A stretch of 11,739 bases of DNA from Ignavibacteriota bacterium (GTDB lineage Bacteria; Bacteroidota; Ignavibacteria; Ignavibacteriales; Melioribacteraceae), in NCBI GenBank assembly GCA_016708125.1, contig JADJGF010000004.1, forward strand, positions 1-11,739. The letters run 5' to 3'. How positions within the stretch are numbered: position 1 is the stretch's first letter; each line of letters opens with the position of its first letter. Positions 1 through 7,127 of the stretch are shown piece by piece. Below the pieces are notes generated by a model. It was not told where the DNA came from, did not search any database, and saw only the letters and a program-made list of their open reading frames with translations. Position numbers and translations under genes: made by a program.

Positions 1-1140
1 AAATAAAATTTCACAAACATCAAAATATGATCTTAGATTATTTTCAAAATCTAATTCTGACATTAAATTATTTCTTGATTGAATATATTTTACTAAATTC
101 TCTCGTAATACTTCTTCAATTTCTGCATCTTTTCCATCATAAGCACCATAAACTTCGGCTTCTATAGCACTAGGATTAAATCCAATAGTAGATGTTGTAA
201 TAATATTATCATTAAATCCAAAATCTATTAATGTAAATAATCCTGATGGAGACACAGTATTACTACTTATATTTCCTAATTTCCCTTTTGTAGTTTTTAA
301 ATGAATTAAAATATCAGAATATGGAATATATTTTCCATTTATTCCAGATCCAAATTCCAAAATTAATTCATTTTTTGGCGACACTTTGAAAAAAATAACT
401 TTTTCATCAGGAATAGAAAATGATTTATTCTGTCTTAATTCATATTTTTCATAAGTAGTTGAATCACGTTCTTTTACTTCTATATCTAAAGCATAAATAA
501 AATCAGTTAATGCAATAGTATGAACATAATGTGTTCCAAATACATAATTAGTAAGTTTTACACTTTCTTCAATCAAATCATATTGTTTTAAATCTACTAT
601 CTTAATAACTGAATTCGAAGGTAATAAAGGAATTATCTCAAATCCATCTTTTGATTTTATTTCGCAATTTATTCTAAATGAATTTGTTGGTAAACCAATT
701 TCTGTCATTACTCTATCAAATATTATTTTATAATCAGCATCTAAATTATAATTTAATTTTTCTATTGATAAATACATTCCTTCGCTTATTACAATTTCTC
801 TTTTTTTAATATTAGTAGCGATTAATGGAAATGAAGTAAAATCAAATTTGAATACGCCTTGAATTACTGAAGGAGTTGCAAATCCAGGGACATATCCATA
901 AACATCCGAATGATAAATTAAATTAGTATTATTAGATGCTGTTACTGGAAATGCTTCTGCAAATAAATTATTATAATAATTCTTAGTATCAAATTGAGTA
1001 TTACCTAACAATTCAAAAAAAAATCCAATAAATCCCAATCTATTTATATTAACATCATCTACATCTAAATCAGTTTTTAATTGTTTATAATAATACTGAA
1101 TAAAGTCATCTGGTGTTACTAATGAATTAATGTTATCCAT
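1..1140 (-). CDS. Baseplate wedge protein, T4 gp6 / baseplate-J-like (3' end outside window)
   Basis: The frame is open from ATG at 1140 to the left edge, giving 380 residues with no stop, so the C-terminus is missing. Two regions match the gp6/baseplate-J pattern. Residues 258-290 (ELILEFGSGINGKYIP, then a strand and TTKGKLGN) resemble the 'FG-G-G...Y..T.G..gN' core. Residues 330-376 (GAYDGKDAEIEEVLREN, then QSRNNLMSELDFENNL) resemble the 'GG.d.Es.e.ir....tq.RavT..DY' segment. In T4, gp6 forms the ring of wedges that holds the baseplate together. T4 gp6 is about 660 residues, so a similar amount may lie outside. The SD GAAGG sits 8 bases before the ATG, and the gene starts 14 bases after the upstream stop. 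Seen: motifs and order. Inferred: wedge role. The match is by eye and the sequence is divergent. Confidence 0.72.
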   Translation of the reverse strand, partial: MDNINSLVTPDDFIQYYYKQLKTDLDVDDVNINRLGFIGFFFELLGNTQFDTKNYYNNLFAEAFPVTASNNTNLIYHSDVYGYVPGFATPSVIQGVFKFDFTSFPLIATNIKKREIVISEGMYLSIEKLNYNLDADYKIIFDRVMTEIGLPTNSFRINCEIKSKDGFEIIPLLPSNSVIKIVDLKQYDLIEESVKLTNYVFGTHYVHTIALTDFIYALDIEVKERDSTTYEKYELRQNKSFSIPDEKVIFFKVSPKNELILEFGSGINGKYIPYSDILIHLKTTKGKLGNISSNTVSPSGLFTLIDFGFNDNIITTSTIGFNPSAIEAEVYGAYDGKDAEIEEVLRENLVKYIQSRNNLMSELDFENNLRSYFDVCEILF

Positions 1141-1154
1141 GAATTTGGCCTTCG

Positions 1155-2966
1155 TTATTTAACACAAATCCGAGTTTGGATTTGATATGCGACTGCACTT
1201 ATTAATATTTTTCTATACAATTCATTTGAATTATAATTTGGTAATGAACTTCCAATTATAGAATCTGCAATTTTGGCAATTGTATCTGCCGATCTTCCAT
1301 TAACAATTTCTTTATAAACAATATTTGGATAAAATGAAGGAGAACAAATATTTGATACTTGAATATTAATTCTATATAATGTGCTATACATTAATGTCAA
1401 CATCACATTTACATTTTCTATAACTTCTGGATTATGAACTGCTGCTATTATTTTGGCTATAACTGGTTTCTCTACATTGGGGAATTTTTCTGATAAAATC
1501 AATAGAAATGAACTATCATATGGCGGATATTTATTATTAATTAATGAATCTGTAATATCTGCTATTTCCTTTTCATATGTTTTTATATCAATAGCTGGTG
1601 CATTATTATCAGTAATATAAGAATGGCTTGCATATTTTGAAGGAGTATCTACAGGAATTATTGATTGGGTAGCATTTTGAGGAACACTATCAATAGCATC
1701 TTGAACAGTGATAATCTTTTTATAAGTATTAGTTATCACTTCATTAAATTCATCATATAACCAATTCTTTTTAGCTGGAACATAATTTCCATTCGAATCT
1801 GTAATATAATTTCCATTAGCATCTTGCATAAATTCCAAAACAAACCCTTCATAAGATGCACAAAAATAATTTATATTATACATTATAATTTGATTATCAG
1901 TTCTATTACCAAACAAATCTTTAACTGGTAATGATTTTGGAAAAATCCCTGACGCTTTTCCTATATAATTAGGAACATCCATATTTGATTTAAATTTTAA
2001 ATAATAAAAAGATGCCATATAATCCAATTCTTTCGAATCTATATATTCATCTAATGGAAATTTATTTCCATAAATAATATCTTTAATATAATTAAACCAA
2101 TCAGAATGAAATCCGTATATCTTTAAAGTTTTATCATCAATATATCTAACAGATAAATCTTGACTAGTAGTAAAACCACTAACATATTGCATTTCACTTC
2201 CTGATGATATTTCAATACTTGATGTTTTTAATTCGATATCATTAACATCAAATTCTACAGCAAAAATCATAAAATCTTGAAATCTATCTTTAAATAATAT
2301 CTCAGGAGTATCATATTCCAAATCTCCTGATAAATGAGGTGGATACATAAAAATTATTGAAAATCCATTTATATCAAAATCATAAGTAGAATCGAAAAAT
2401 GTTTTATAAAAATATTTAAAAAAATCGCTAATATTTTCTACATCTGCTTTTTTAGTAAGATAATCGAAATAATTTTTGGCTTTTGTTAATAATGAATTTT
2501 GAATATTAGTATACAATTGTTGGGTCGGAATTGAAGCTGTATTGTCATTAATCAATATATTATTAGTAGAATCATTTATTGAATCTATAACTGGTTCTAT
2601 AATAAGTGGGGAATCATTTAATATTTTATTATTATTCCCATATACTATAAAAGGAATATCTTTATTAATTGTAGATGAGGTTACATTATTTATATTAGAA
2701 TTTAAAGAAATACCTTCAAAATCAGTATATTTTAATTCTAAATTAGTTGCATTATCAAATGATACATTAGCAGATAAATTATCAAATAAAATATTCGGGT
2801 TTGATTCTAACTGTACATTATTCAAATAAAATAAAATATTATTATTATCTGGATTTGTGTTTATATTTATAGTGTTATTTTCTATATTATTATATTTAGT
2901 ACTATTTACTAATACATAACTAGAATCATTATCAAATCCAATATCTTTAATAGTTAAGGTTGGCAT
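1155..2966 (-). CDS. Putative tail-tube-fold baseplate protein with Asn-rich N-terminus and shared C-terminal domain
   Basis: This 603-residue protein has three visible parts. Residues 1-145 are very rich in Asn, Asp, Ile and Ser and look beta-rich. Residues 200-375 follow the order of T4 gp19-type tail-tube proteins: strands leading to DDKTLKIYGFHSDWFNYI (compare 'TFDDWTVTVMND...F..W'), then KASGIFPKSLP and DNQIIMYNINYF (compare 'glWPtnvgel...neIqtFeVt'). Residues 464-603 form a helical domain also found at the C-terminus of the protein encoded at 3024-4274. Baseplate tube-initiator proteins (T4 gp48/gp54) also carry the tube fold plus extra domains, and the next gene is gp6-like, so a tube-baseplate junction role is plausible but inferred. 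The SD AGGT lies 9 bases before ATG 2966, just downstream of a terminator hairpin. It could instead be a minor tail or adaptor protein. Confidence 0.55.
   Translation of the reverse strand: MPTLTIKDIGFDNDSSYVLVNSTKYNNIENNTININTNPDNNNILFYLNNVQLESNPNILFDNLSANVSFDNATNLELKYTDFEGISLNSNINNVTSSTINKDIPFIVYGNNNKILNDSPLIIEPVIDSINDSTNNILINDNTASIPTQQLYTNIQNSLLTKAKNYFDYLTKKADVENISDFFKYFYKTFFDSTYDFDINGFSIIFMYPPHLSGDLEYDTPEILFKDRFQDFMIFAVEFDVNDIELKTSSIEISSGSEMQYVSGFTTSQDLSVRYIDDKTLKIYGFHSDWFNYIKDIIYGNKFPLDEYIDSKELDYMASFYYLKFKSNMDVPNYIGKASGIFPKSLPVKDLFGNRTDNQIIMYNINYFCASYEGFVLEFMQDANGNYITDSNGNYVPAKKNWLYDEFNEVITNTYKKIITVQDAIDSVPQNATQSIIPVDTPSKYASHSYITDNNAPAIDIKTYEKEIADITDSLINNKYPPYDSSFLLILSEKFPNVEKPVIAKIIAAVHNPEVIENVNVMLTLMYSTLYRINIQVSNICSPSFYPNIVYKEIVNGRSADTIAKIADSIIGSSLPNYNSNELYRKILISAVAYQIQTRICVK
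1158..1577 (-). other. C-terminal domain copy A (residues 464-603 of the 603-residue protein)
   Basis: This helical domain of about 140 residues aligns by eye with the C-terminus of the neighbouring protein (3027-3482). Shared landmarks in order are I.DI, P.YD..FL..LS, an I.K...H stretch, IC..FY with hydrophobics and I, and a terminal YRK..I.A..Y.I..RIC. Ten of the last 20 residues are identical. The function is unknown. A shared C-terminus on two adjacent structural genes suggests both dock on the same partner. Confidence 0.7.
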
Positions 2967-2979
2967 TTAATTTTTACCT

Positions 2980-3016
2980 AAAAATAGCCGCTAAAATAGT
3001 TATCTATTCTAGCGGC
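2980..3016 (-). terminator. Rho-independent terminator between the 416- and 603-residue genes
   Basis: On the minus strand GCCGCTAGAATAG (3016-3004) pairs with CTATTTTAGCGGC (2999-2987) around a 4-base loop. There are 13 pairs including one G-U. TATTTTT follows at 2986-2980. The hairpin sits in the 57-base gap after the TAA of the 416-residue gene and is the only clear terminator in the window. The T-run ends about 1 base before the AGGT that serves as SD for the next gene. It therefore probably lowers, rather than isolates, expression of the two downstream genes, unless an unseen promoter exists. Confidence 0.75.
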
Positions 3017-3023
3017 GGGATTT

Positions 3024-4274
3024 TTAATTAAAACATATTCTTCTGCGAATATTATAAGATATTGCATAAATTATTAATTTTCTATAAATAGCTTTCTGTG
3101 TATCTGAGATAGCTTCATAGTCGAATTTTTTCTCATATTTATTTTTAAATATTTCTATTAATAATTTATCACAAATATTTTTTATATTCACAACATCTTG
3201 AGTATGTTTAGATGAAATTATTCGTCTCAATATAACATCTGTATAAAATGTTTGAGAACAAATATCATCTTTCTTAATTCCCATTAATCTTCTGAAAATA
3301 TTTTGTAGTAATTCATCAATATAATCATTAAAATTTAAATCATGAATACAAGAAACTAATTTAACAATATTTTGTTTATTAATTCCTCTAATTTCAGAAG
3401 ATAACATATTTAAAAATTCTTCATCATATTTCGGAAAGTGATTCATTACAATAAAATTTGATATATCACTTATTTGATCATCATATGCTGATGAACTAAA
3501 AGCACCATCAATATCATAATCTTCTGAAGAAGTAGATCCCGATTTAATTGTACTTATTTTTAAATTATTTTCTTTTGCTTTATAATAGAATGGTTGAAGT
3601 CCAGAGGCATACTTTTTTTCTCCAGATTTCAAATTTAAAATAGGATTGGAACGAAATACTTGTTTTACTCTTGCATAACATTGTTCAAATATTCTTTTTG
3701 ATTCTGTAGAATTTCCTAAATAGGAATTTTTATATTTTTCCCATATAGTAGGTGAAAAATGATTAACTAACATTTCAAAAGGACTATTATGATTTTTAGA
3801 AATGAATTTATTATTCATCATAACTGATGTAACATAATTCATAGTATCTGGATCGCAAAATTTAATAGCCCCAATTATCCTACCATTCCAAATTCTAAAT
3901 AATAATAATGAAAGAGAGTTTTTTGCTAAATCATCCATTCTAAATTTTATTGCACACAAATGAACCAACAATAATATATGATAATATGTATTATTGTGCA
4001 TATGTGCTTCTTTTGGAACTATCCATTGAGATGCAAATGCTTCCGATATTTTATATAATGGAATTGAATCTATTTTTGAAAAAGTAGCAAGTACTTCTTT
4101 TTCTGGAATCATCATTCTCATACAATATCCTTTACTATATTGCCTAACAGCATCAGCATGGACATTGTATATCAATTTTTTATATTCCACATCTAAGTTT
4201 CTTAAAAATAGTGAATCTACATTTTTAATATAATTTTCTATTTCGATTACCAATTTATCAATTGGCTTGTCCAT
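3024..4274 (-). CDS. Putative baseplate/virion protein sharing its C-terminal domain with the next gene
   Basis: I do not recognise a family for this 416-residue protein. Residues 1-235 look mostly helical, with hydrophobic stretches around 97-110 (YYHILLLVHLCAIK) and 120-136. Residues 236-262 are a Ser-rich linker. Residues 265-416 are homologous by eye to the C-terminus of the 603-residue protein, with matching P.YD..FL..LS, IC..FY and YRK...RIC landmarks. The start ATG lies 3 bases after the stop of the preceding small gene and has only a weak GGTG 8 bases upstream, so translational coupling is likely. Its place directly before a terminator and then the tube-fold and gp6-like genes suggests a baseplate or tail-assembly role. 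That is inference from context and the shared domain. No enzyme motif is seen. Confidence 0.6.
   Translation of the reverse strand: MDKPIDKLVIEIENYIKNVDSLFLRNLDVEYKKLIYNVHADAVRQYSKGYCMRMMIPEKEVLATFSKIDSIPLYKISEAFASQWIVPKEAHMHNNTYYHILLLVHLCAIKFRMDDLAKNSLSLLLFRIWNGRIIGAIKFCDPDTMNYVTSVMMNNKFISKNHNSPFEMLVNHFSPTIWEKYKNSYLGNSTESKRIFEQCYARVKQVFRSNPILNLKSGEKKYASGLQPFYYKAKENNLKISTIKSGSTSSEDYDIDGAFSSSAYDDQISDISNFIVMNHFPKYDEEFLNMLSSEIRGINKQNIVKLVSCIHDLNFNDYIDELLQNIFRRLMGIKKDDICSQTFYTDVILRRIISSKHTQDVVNIKNICDKLLIEIFKNKYEKKFDYEAISDTQKAIYRKLIIYAISYNIRRRICFN
3027..3482 (-). other. C-terminal domain copy B (residues 265-416 of the 416-residue protein)
   Basis: This is the second copy of the domain described at 1158-1577. 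It is slightly longer because of about 10 extra residues (IFKNKYEKKF region) before the terminal helix. The end YRKLIIYAISYNIRRRIC parallels YRKILISAVAYQIQTRIC in copy A. The copies are clearly diverged at the DNA level, so this is an old duplication or domain shuffle rather than a recent repeat. Confidence 0.7.
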
Positions 4275-4277
4275 GAC

Positions 4278-4526
4278 TCAAACACCAATAGCAATGATTT
4301 TTGATAAATCTAAAATATTTTTATTAAAATTTTCAAGATGAAAATTTAATTTTTCACTATCAAAAAATTCTTTATACATTTCAGATTCTTGTAATTCTTT
4401 AATTTTCATTTCTGAATAATATGGAAAACTTATTTTACTTAATAAATTTTTAATTAAAATCGTTTTATATGAAAATTCTAAAGAAGTTTTTGGCTCAATT
4501 CCTTCATTTTCTAATAAAAAATTCAT
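4278..4526 (-). CDS. Small helical protein of unknown function, overlapping the upstream gene
   Basis: This encodes 82 residues with no recognised family. It is rich in Leu, Lys, Glu and Phe and probably all helical (LIKNLLSKI around 28-36, KIKELQESEMYKEFF around 41-55). The ATG lies inside the end of the 162-residue gene, in a different frame, with a 23-base overlap. I see no Shine-Dalgarno in the bases before it (TAATTTCAATGTCTC). It may be translated by coupling, made as a frameshift extension of the upstream protein, or be the second half of a gene broken by an indel in the T6 run at 4516-4521. Its TGA stop is followed 3 bases later by the start of the 416-residue gene. Paired overlapping small genes before tail genes often encode tail-assembly chaperones, but no tape-measure gene is seen here, so that remains only an analogy. 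Confidence 0.6.
   Translation of the reverse strand: MNFLLENEGIEPKTSLEFSYKTILIKNLLSKISFPYYSEMKIKELQESEMYKEFFDSEKLNFHLENFNKNILDLSKIIAIGV
4504..4526 (-). other. Out-of-frame gene overlap with T6 run, possible frameshift site
   Basis: The 162-residue frame reads GAA TTT TTT ATT AGA AAA TGA here, while the 82-residue frame starts at ATG 4526 and reads AAT TTT TTA TTA. The second frame is +1 relative to the first. Slippage on the T6 run (4516-4521) would join them into a protein of about 237 residues. It is not a canonical -1 heptamer: the -1 frame reaches a TAG at once. Confidence 0.4.
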
Positions 4527-4992
4527 GAGACATTGAAATTACAACATCTTTATATTTTTTCTCTTTTTCTCTAGAGGTCAGATTATAATATTGTTTTTCA
4601 AAATGTTCATTGATAATTCTAGATGATTCTTTATTTAATTCCTCTTTACTAGAATCTAAATCTAATTCTTGAAATCCATAAATTTTTGGCTTTATATTTG
4701 CCAATTCATAAATAGATTTCACATCTTCTTCAATTTTACTAATTATAGATTTTGCTACTTGAAGTTGTTCTTCATTTAATACTTTTAATAATGAATAATA
4801 AACATTTTCATCAATATTTATTTTTTTAATATATGCAGATTCTGAAAATTCTTCAATTTTACTATTAATTATTGGACGTTTAATCTCACTCATCAATTTT
4901 ACTTTATCTTCTGCTTTTTTTCTATTTTCTTTAATTCTAGCCAATGCAGACATAGATTTTTCTGTTAAATCATAACGATCTGTAAAATTCAT
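4504..4992 (-). CDS. Helical, charged protein of unknown function
   Basis: This encodes 162 residues with no recognised family. Lys/Glu-rich heptad-like helices run through residues 10-50 (MSALARIKENRKKAEDKVKL) and 68-95 (VLNEEQLQVAKSIISKIEED). It contains no cysteine and no membrane segment, so it is probably cytoplasmic or a small structural or chaperone-like protein. It has one of the strongest ribosome sites in the window (GGTGA, 6 bases before ATG 4992) and starts 13 bases after the stop of the 690-residue gene. It may therefore be made in quantity. Its 3' end overlaps the next small gene in another frame over a T6 run, so the full product could be longer by frameshifting. A tail-assembly or baseplate-assembly helper is possible from position alone. 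Confidence 0.65.
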   Translation of the reverse strand: MNFTDRYDLTEKSMSALARIKENRKKAEDKVKLMSEIKRPIINSKIEEFSESAYIKKINIDENVYYSLLKVLNEEQLQVAKSIISKIEEDVKSIYELANIKPKIYGFQELDLDSSKEELNKESSRIINEHFEKQYYNLTSREKEKKYKDVVISMSHEFFIRK

Positions 4993-4997
4993 TTTTT

Positions 4998-5005
4998 CTC
5001 ACCTT
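4998..5005 (-). promoter_or_regulatory. Strong Shine-Dalgarno for the 162-residue gene
   Basis: AAGGTGAG followed by AAAAA precedes ATG 4992. GGTGA matches the anti-SD core at a 6-base spacing. It contrasts with the overlapping downstream gene, which has no SD. Confidence 0.7.
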
Positions 5006-7078
5006 TTAAAACATTTGAATGGCGTTTTTTTGAACTTTAATATAACTACTAATCGAAGTAGAATTTAATTTTAAAGTTCTATTAAGATAATTCCATTTAT
5101 AATAAATAGTTTTTGTTTTATTATCTACAACTATAATATTTGGAATTTTTAATCTATTGTTTAATAAAGTCATCATTCTTCCAATATCATTATCTGCAGC
5201 TTTGATATTGCTGAATTTTTCTTCTTTTCTTTCTGTAGAAACAATCATATTAGAAAAACTTCTATATGCCAATGCATTATATAAACTAAGAATATATTCT
5301 GAAGGAACGACCAAAATATAATTTGGAAAACTAAGTGCGTTTTTTCTTTTTATTTCTATTTTACATTTTAATTCTTTAAAATATTCACACAGATGTCCAA
5401 CGAATGAATAATAGAAACAAAATGAAATCAATTCTGTTAAATTAGAATACACACTTGAAAAAAATCCATTGACTCTTCTAGAATCATTTATTCCAGTTAA
5501 AGAATTAAAAACTGCTGGAATACTAGACCCATCCCATATTGCTTGTGGATCATTTCTATTTCTAGTATTTTCAAAAAATGATCGAACTATATTATAAATA
5601 TTATTATCAATATTATCAATATCATTCGAAGTTACATTATTATTAGAAACTCTAATCATAAAATTAGTTATTAATTTTTTAACAGATATTAAATTGGTAA
5701 TATTAGTAGTCAAGTCATCCATAAAATCAAGTAAATTTCTCAATGATAAATCTGATAATGAAAGTCTTAATGAATGAATCTTGTCAAAATTTTCTTTAAT
5801 AGAAATCCTATTTAAATCATTACAAAAACTTTCAATATCTCTAATCATATGTTCGCTATTTTGAGGACTTAATATTTTAGAATCTCCATTTGAAATATTA
5901 TATAAACCAGCTAATACCGCATTAAATAAATCATCAGAATCATTATCTGTAGTTAAATTAATAAGTGAATCTGCAATATTTTTATATTTTAATGTGAAAT
6001 CGATATTATCTGTATGTGGATCTACTAACACATAAACTAAAGACTGTAAAATTCTAGTAACATCTTTAGTAATAAATCCCATAAATAAATTAGAAAACTT
6101 AGTCATAATTTCTGCTTGAAAATTTCTCAAATCTAACTGAGATGCAGAAATTTGTAATATACTTCCAGATGCTCTGCCTATTCCTACTTCTTCTAACCAT
6201 CTATTTTCATTGAAAATTGGAGAAATAAATCTAAAGTATTTATCTAAATTATCACCAATTGCATTTTGTAATGCAGAAACATCATTTCCTGTTATAGTAG
6301 TTGATTTTGTAAATTCTTTTGGGTCTATTCTTCTTGTTAATCTTTCTTTATTTGGATCGCTGTTACTTAATCCATTAGCACTATTATTATATAATAAATT
6401 CATGAAATTATTTCTTGGAATTTTTCTAATATAATTTTTAACTGTTTCTAATGTTGTATCAGATGTTAGTTCCAAACTATCTGCTAAACATAAAAATAAT
6501 ATCCAGAATAATACTTGTGAATCCATTCTAATTTCTTTAGTTCCTAATATTAATGGAACTGTTAATAAATTTTCAACTATAATTGGTGTGGCTATTGGAC
6601 GCAAATTATCATAAACTGGATCATTGGTTATTTGTAATTTAATAAATTCTTTAAAATTATTCAACTGTTGTTGAATTTCTTCTCTATTATGTAATTGAAT
6701 CTGTCTTTGATTTAAAGATGCTAATGAAGCCATCATTTGTTGTGCTGGAGTATTATCAGTTATTCCAGCAGGAGCCATATTATTTAAAGATGAATACAAT
6801 TTAGCAGATGGATTGGTATAATCATTTATTTCATGATTAGAACCACCTAATGATGTAACTGATGATGTTATATTTAAAATATTTGCAGATTTAATTTGTG
6901 ATGTTATTTGAACTGAAAAAAAATCTCTGAGCAAAGGACCCCATTCTTTTGCAAGAGTTTTATCAATTACAAATGGATATGTGAAAATAAGACTTTCGTC
7001 AGTATTTGTTAATCCCGCTGGATTTTTTACCATCTCAAACGGAGATATTCTATTAGTATTTTGTGAACTCAATTTCAA
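5006..7078 (-). CDS. Large protein of unknown function, probably a virion structural protein (TTG start)
   Basis: This is a 690-residue protein with no family I can name. The start is TTG at 7078: there is no ATG in frame between the upstream stop and residue 16, and GGAGA (7090-7086) lies at the right distance from this TTG. Residues 101-141 are rich in Gln, Ala and Met (APAGITDNTPAQQMMASLAS) and are followed by mainly helical sequence. A short hydrophobic stretch (QVLFWILFLCLA, about 188-199) and another near 'ISFCFYYSFVGHLC' look like buried helices rather than clear membrane spans. The C-terminal 110 residues look alpha/beta (FPNYILVVPSEYIL; IPNIIVVDNKTKTIYYKWNY). Its size, composition and position at the head of the tail/baseplate genes suggest a structural component. 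No catalytic motif is seen. Confidence 0.62.
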   Translation of the reverse strand: MKLSSQNTNRISPFEMVKNPAGLTNTDESLIFTYPFVIDKTLAKEWGPLLRDFFSVQITSQIKSANILNITSSVTSLGGSNHEINDYTNPSAKLYSSLNNMAPAGITDNTPAQQMMASLASLNQRQIQLHNREEIQQQLNNFKEFIKLQITNDPVYDNLRPIATPIIVENLLTVPLILGTKEIRMDSQVLFWILFLCLADSLELTSDTTLETVKNYIRKIPRNNFMNLLYNNSANGLSNSDPNKERLTRRIDPKEFTKSTTITGNDVSALQNAIGDNLDKYFRFISPIFNENRWLEEVGIGRASGSILQISASQLDLRNFQAEIMTKFSNLFMGFITKDVTRILQSLVYVLVDPHTDNIDFTLKYKNIADSLINLTTDNDSDDLFNAVLAGLYNISNGDSKILSPQNSEHMIRDIESFCNDLNRISIKENFDKIHSLRLSLSDLSLRNLLDFMDDLTTNITNLISVKKLITNFMIRVSNNNVTSNDIDNIDNNIYNIVRSFFENTRNRNDPQAIWDGSSIPAVFNSLTGINDSRRVNGFFSSVYSNLTELISFCFYYSFVGHLCEYFKELKCKIEIKRKNALSFPNYILVVPSEYILSLYNALAYRSFSNMIVSTERKEEKFSNIKAADNDIGRMMTLLNNRLKIPNIIVVDNKTKTIYYKWNYLNRTLKLNSTSISSYIKVQKNAIQMF

Positions 7079-7085
7079 TTTGTAA

Positions 7086-7090
7086 TCTCC
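7086..7090 (-). promoter_or_regulatory. Shine-Dalgarno that fixes the TTG start at 7078
   Basis: GGAGA on the minus strand is followed by TTACAAA and then TTG. Its GGAG core is 8 bases from the TTG. It supports TTG rather than the first in-frame ATG (codon 16), which lacks a comparable site. Confidence 0.6.
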
Positions 7091-7091
7091 A

Positions 7092-7112
7092 ACCCCTAAA
7101 TTAATTAGGGGT
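7092..7112 (-). promoter_or_regulatory. Perfect 8-bp stem-loop just upstream of the SD of the 690-residue gene
   Basis: On the minus strand ACCCCTAA and TTAGGGGT pair perfectly around a 5-base loop in the 49-base gap between the nuclease gene and the 690-residue gene. No T-run follows on either strand, so it does not look like a terminator. It ends one base before the GGAG region (TTGGAG). This could affect ribosome access, act as an RNA-processing site, or be a protein-binding operator. The function is inferred; the pairing is seen. Confidence 0.5.
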
Positions 7113-7127
7113 ATGTGAGCTATGAAT

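Noticed and set aside
2542..2829. Plus-strand open frame of 95 codons
   Set aside because: It lies wholly inside the minus-strand 603-residue gene, has no ribosome site and encodes low-complexity hydrophobic sequence that mirrors the Asn-rich codons opposite.
2864..2871. TATAAATA on the minus strand (T4 late-promoter-like); also at 1041-1048 and 7994-8001
   Set aside because: All three lie inside coding sequence in very AT-rich DNA and none sits at a suitable distance before a gene start; expected by chance.
4504..4526. Canonical -1 slippery heptamer
   Set aside because: The codon phase does not fit X XXY YYZ and the -1 frame hits TAG immediately; only +1 or -2 would join the two frames.
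6210..6434. Plus-strand open frame of 74 codons
   Set aside because: It is antisense to the 690-residue gene, with no SD and Leu-rich shadow composition.
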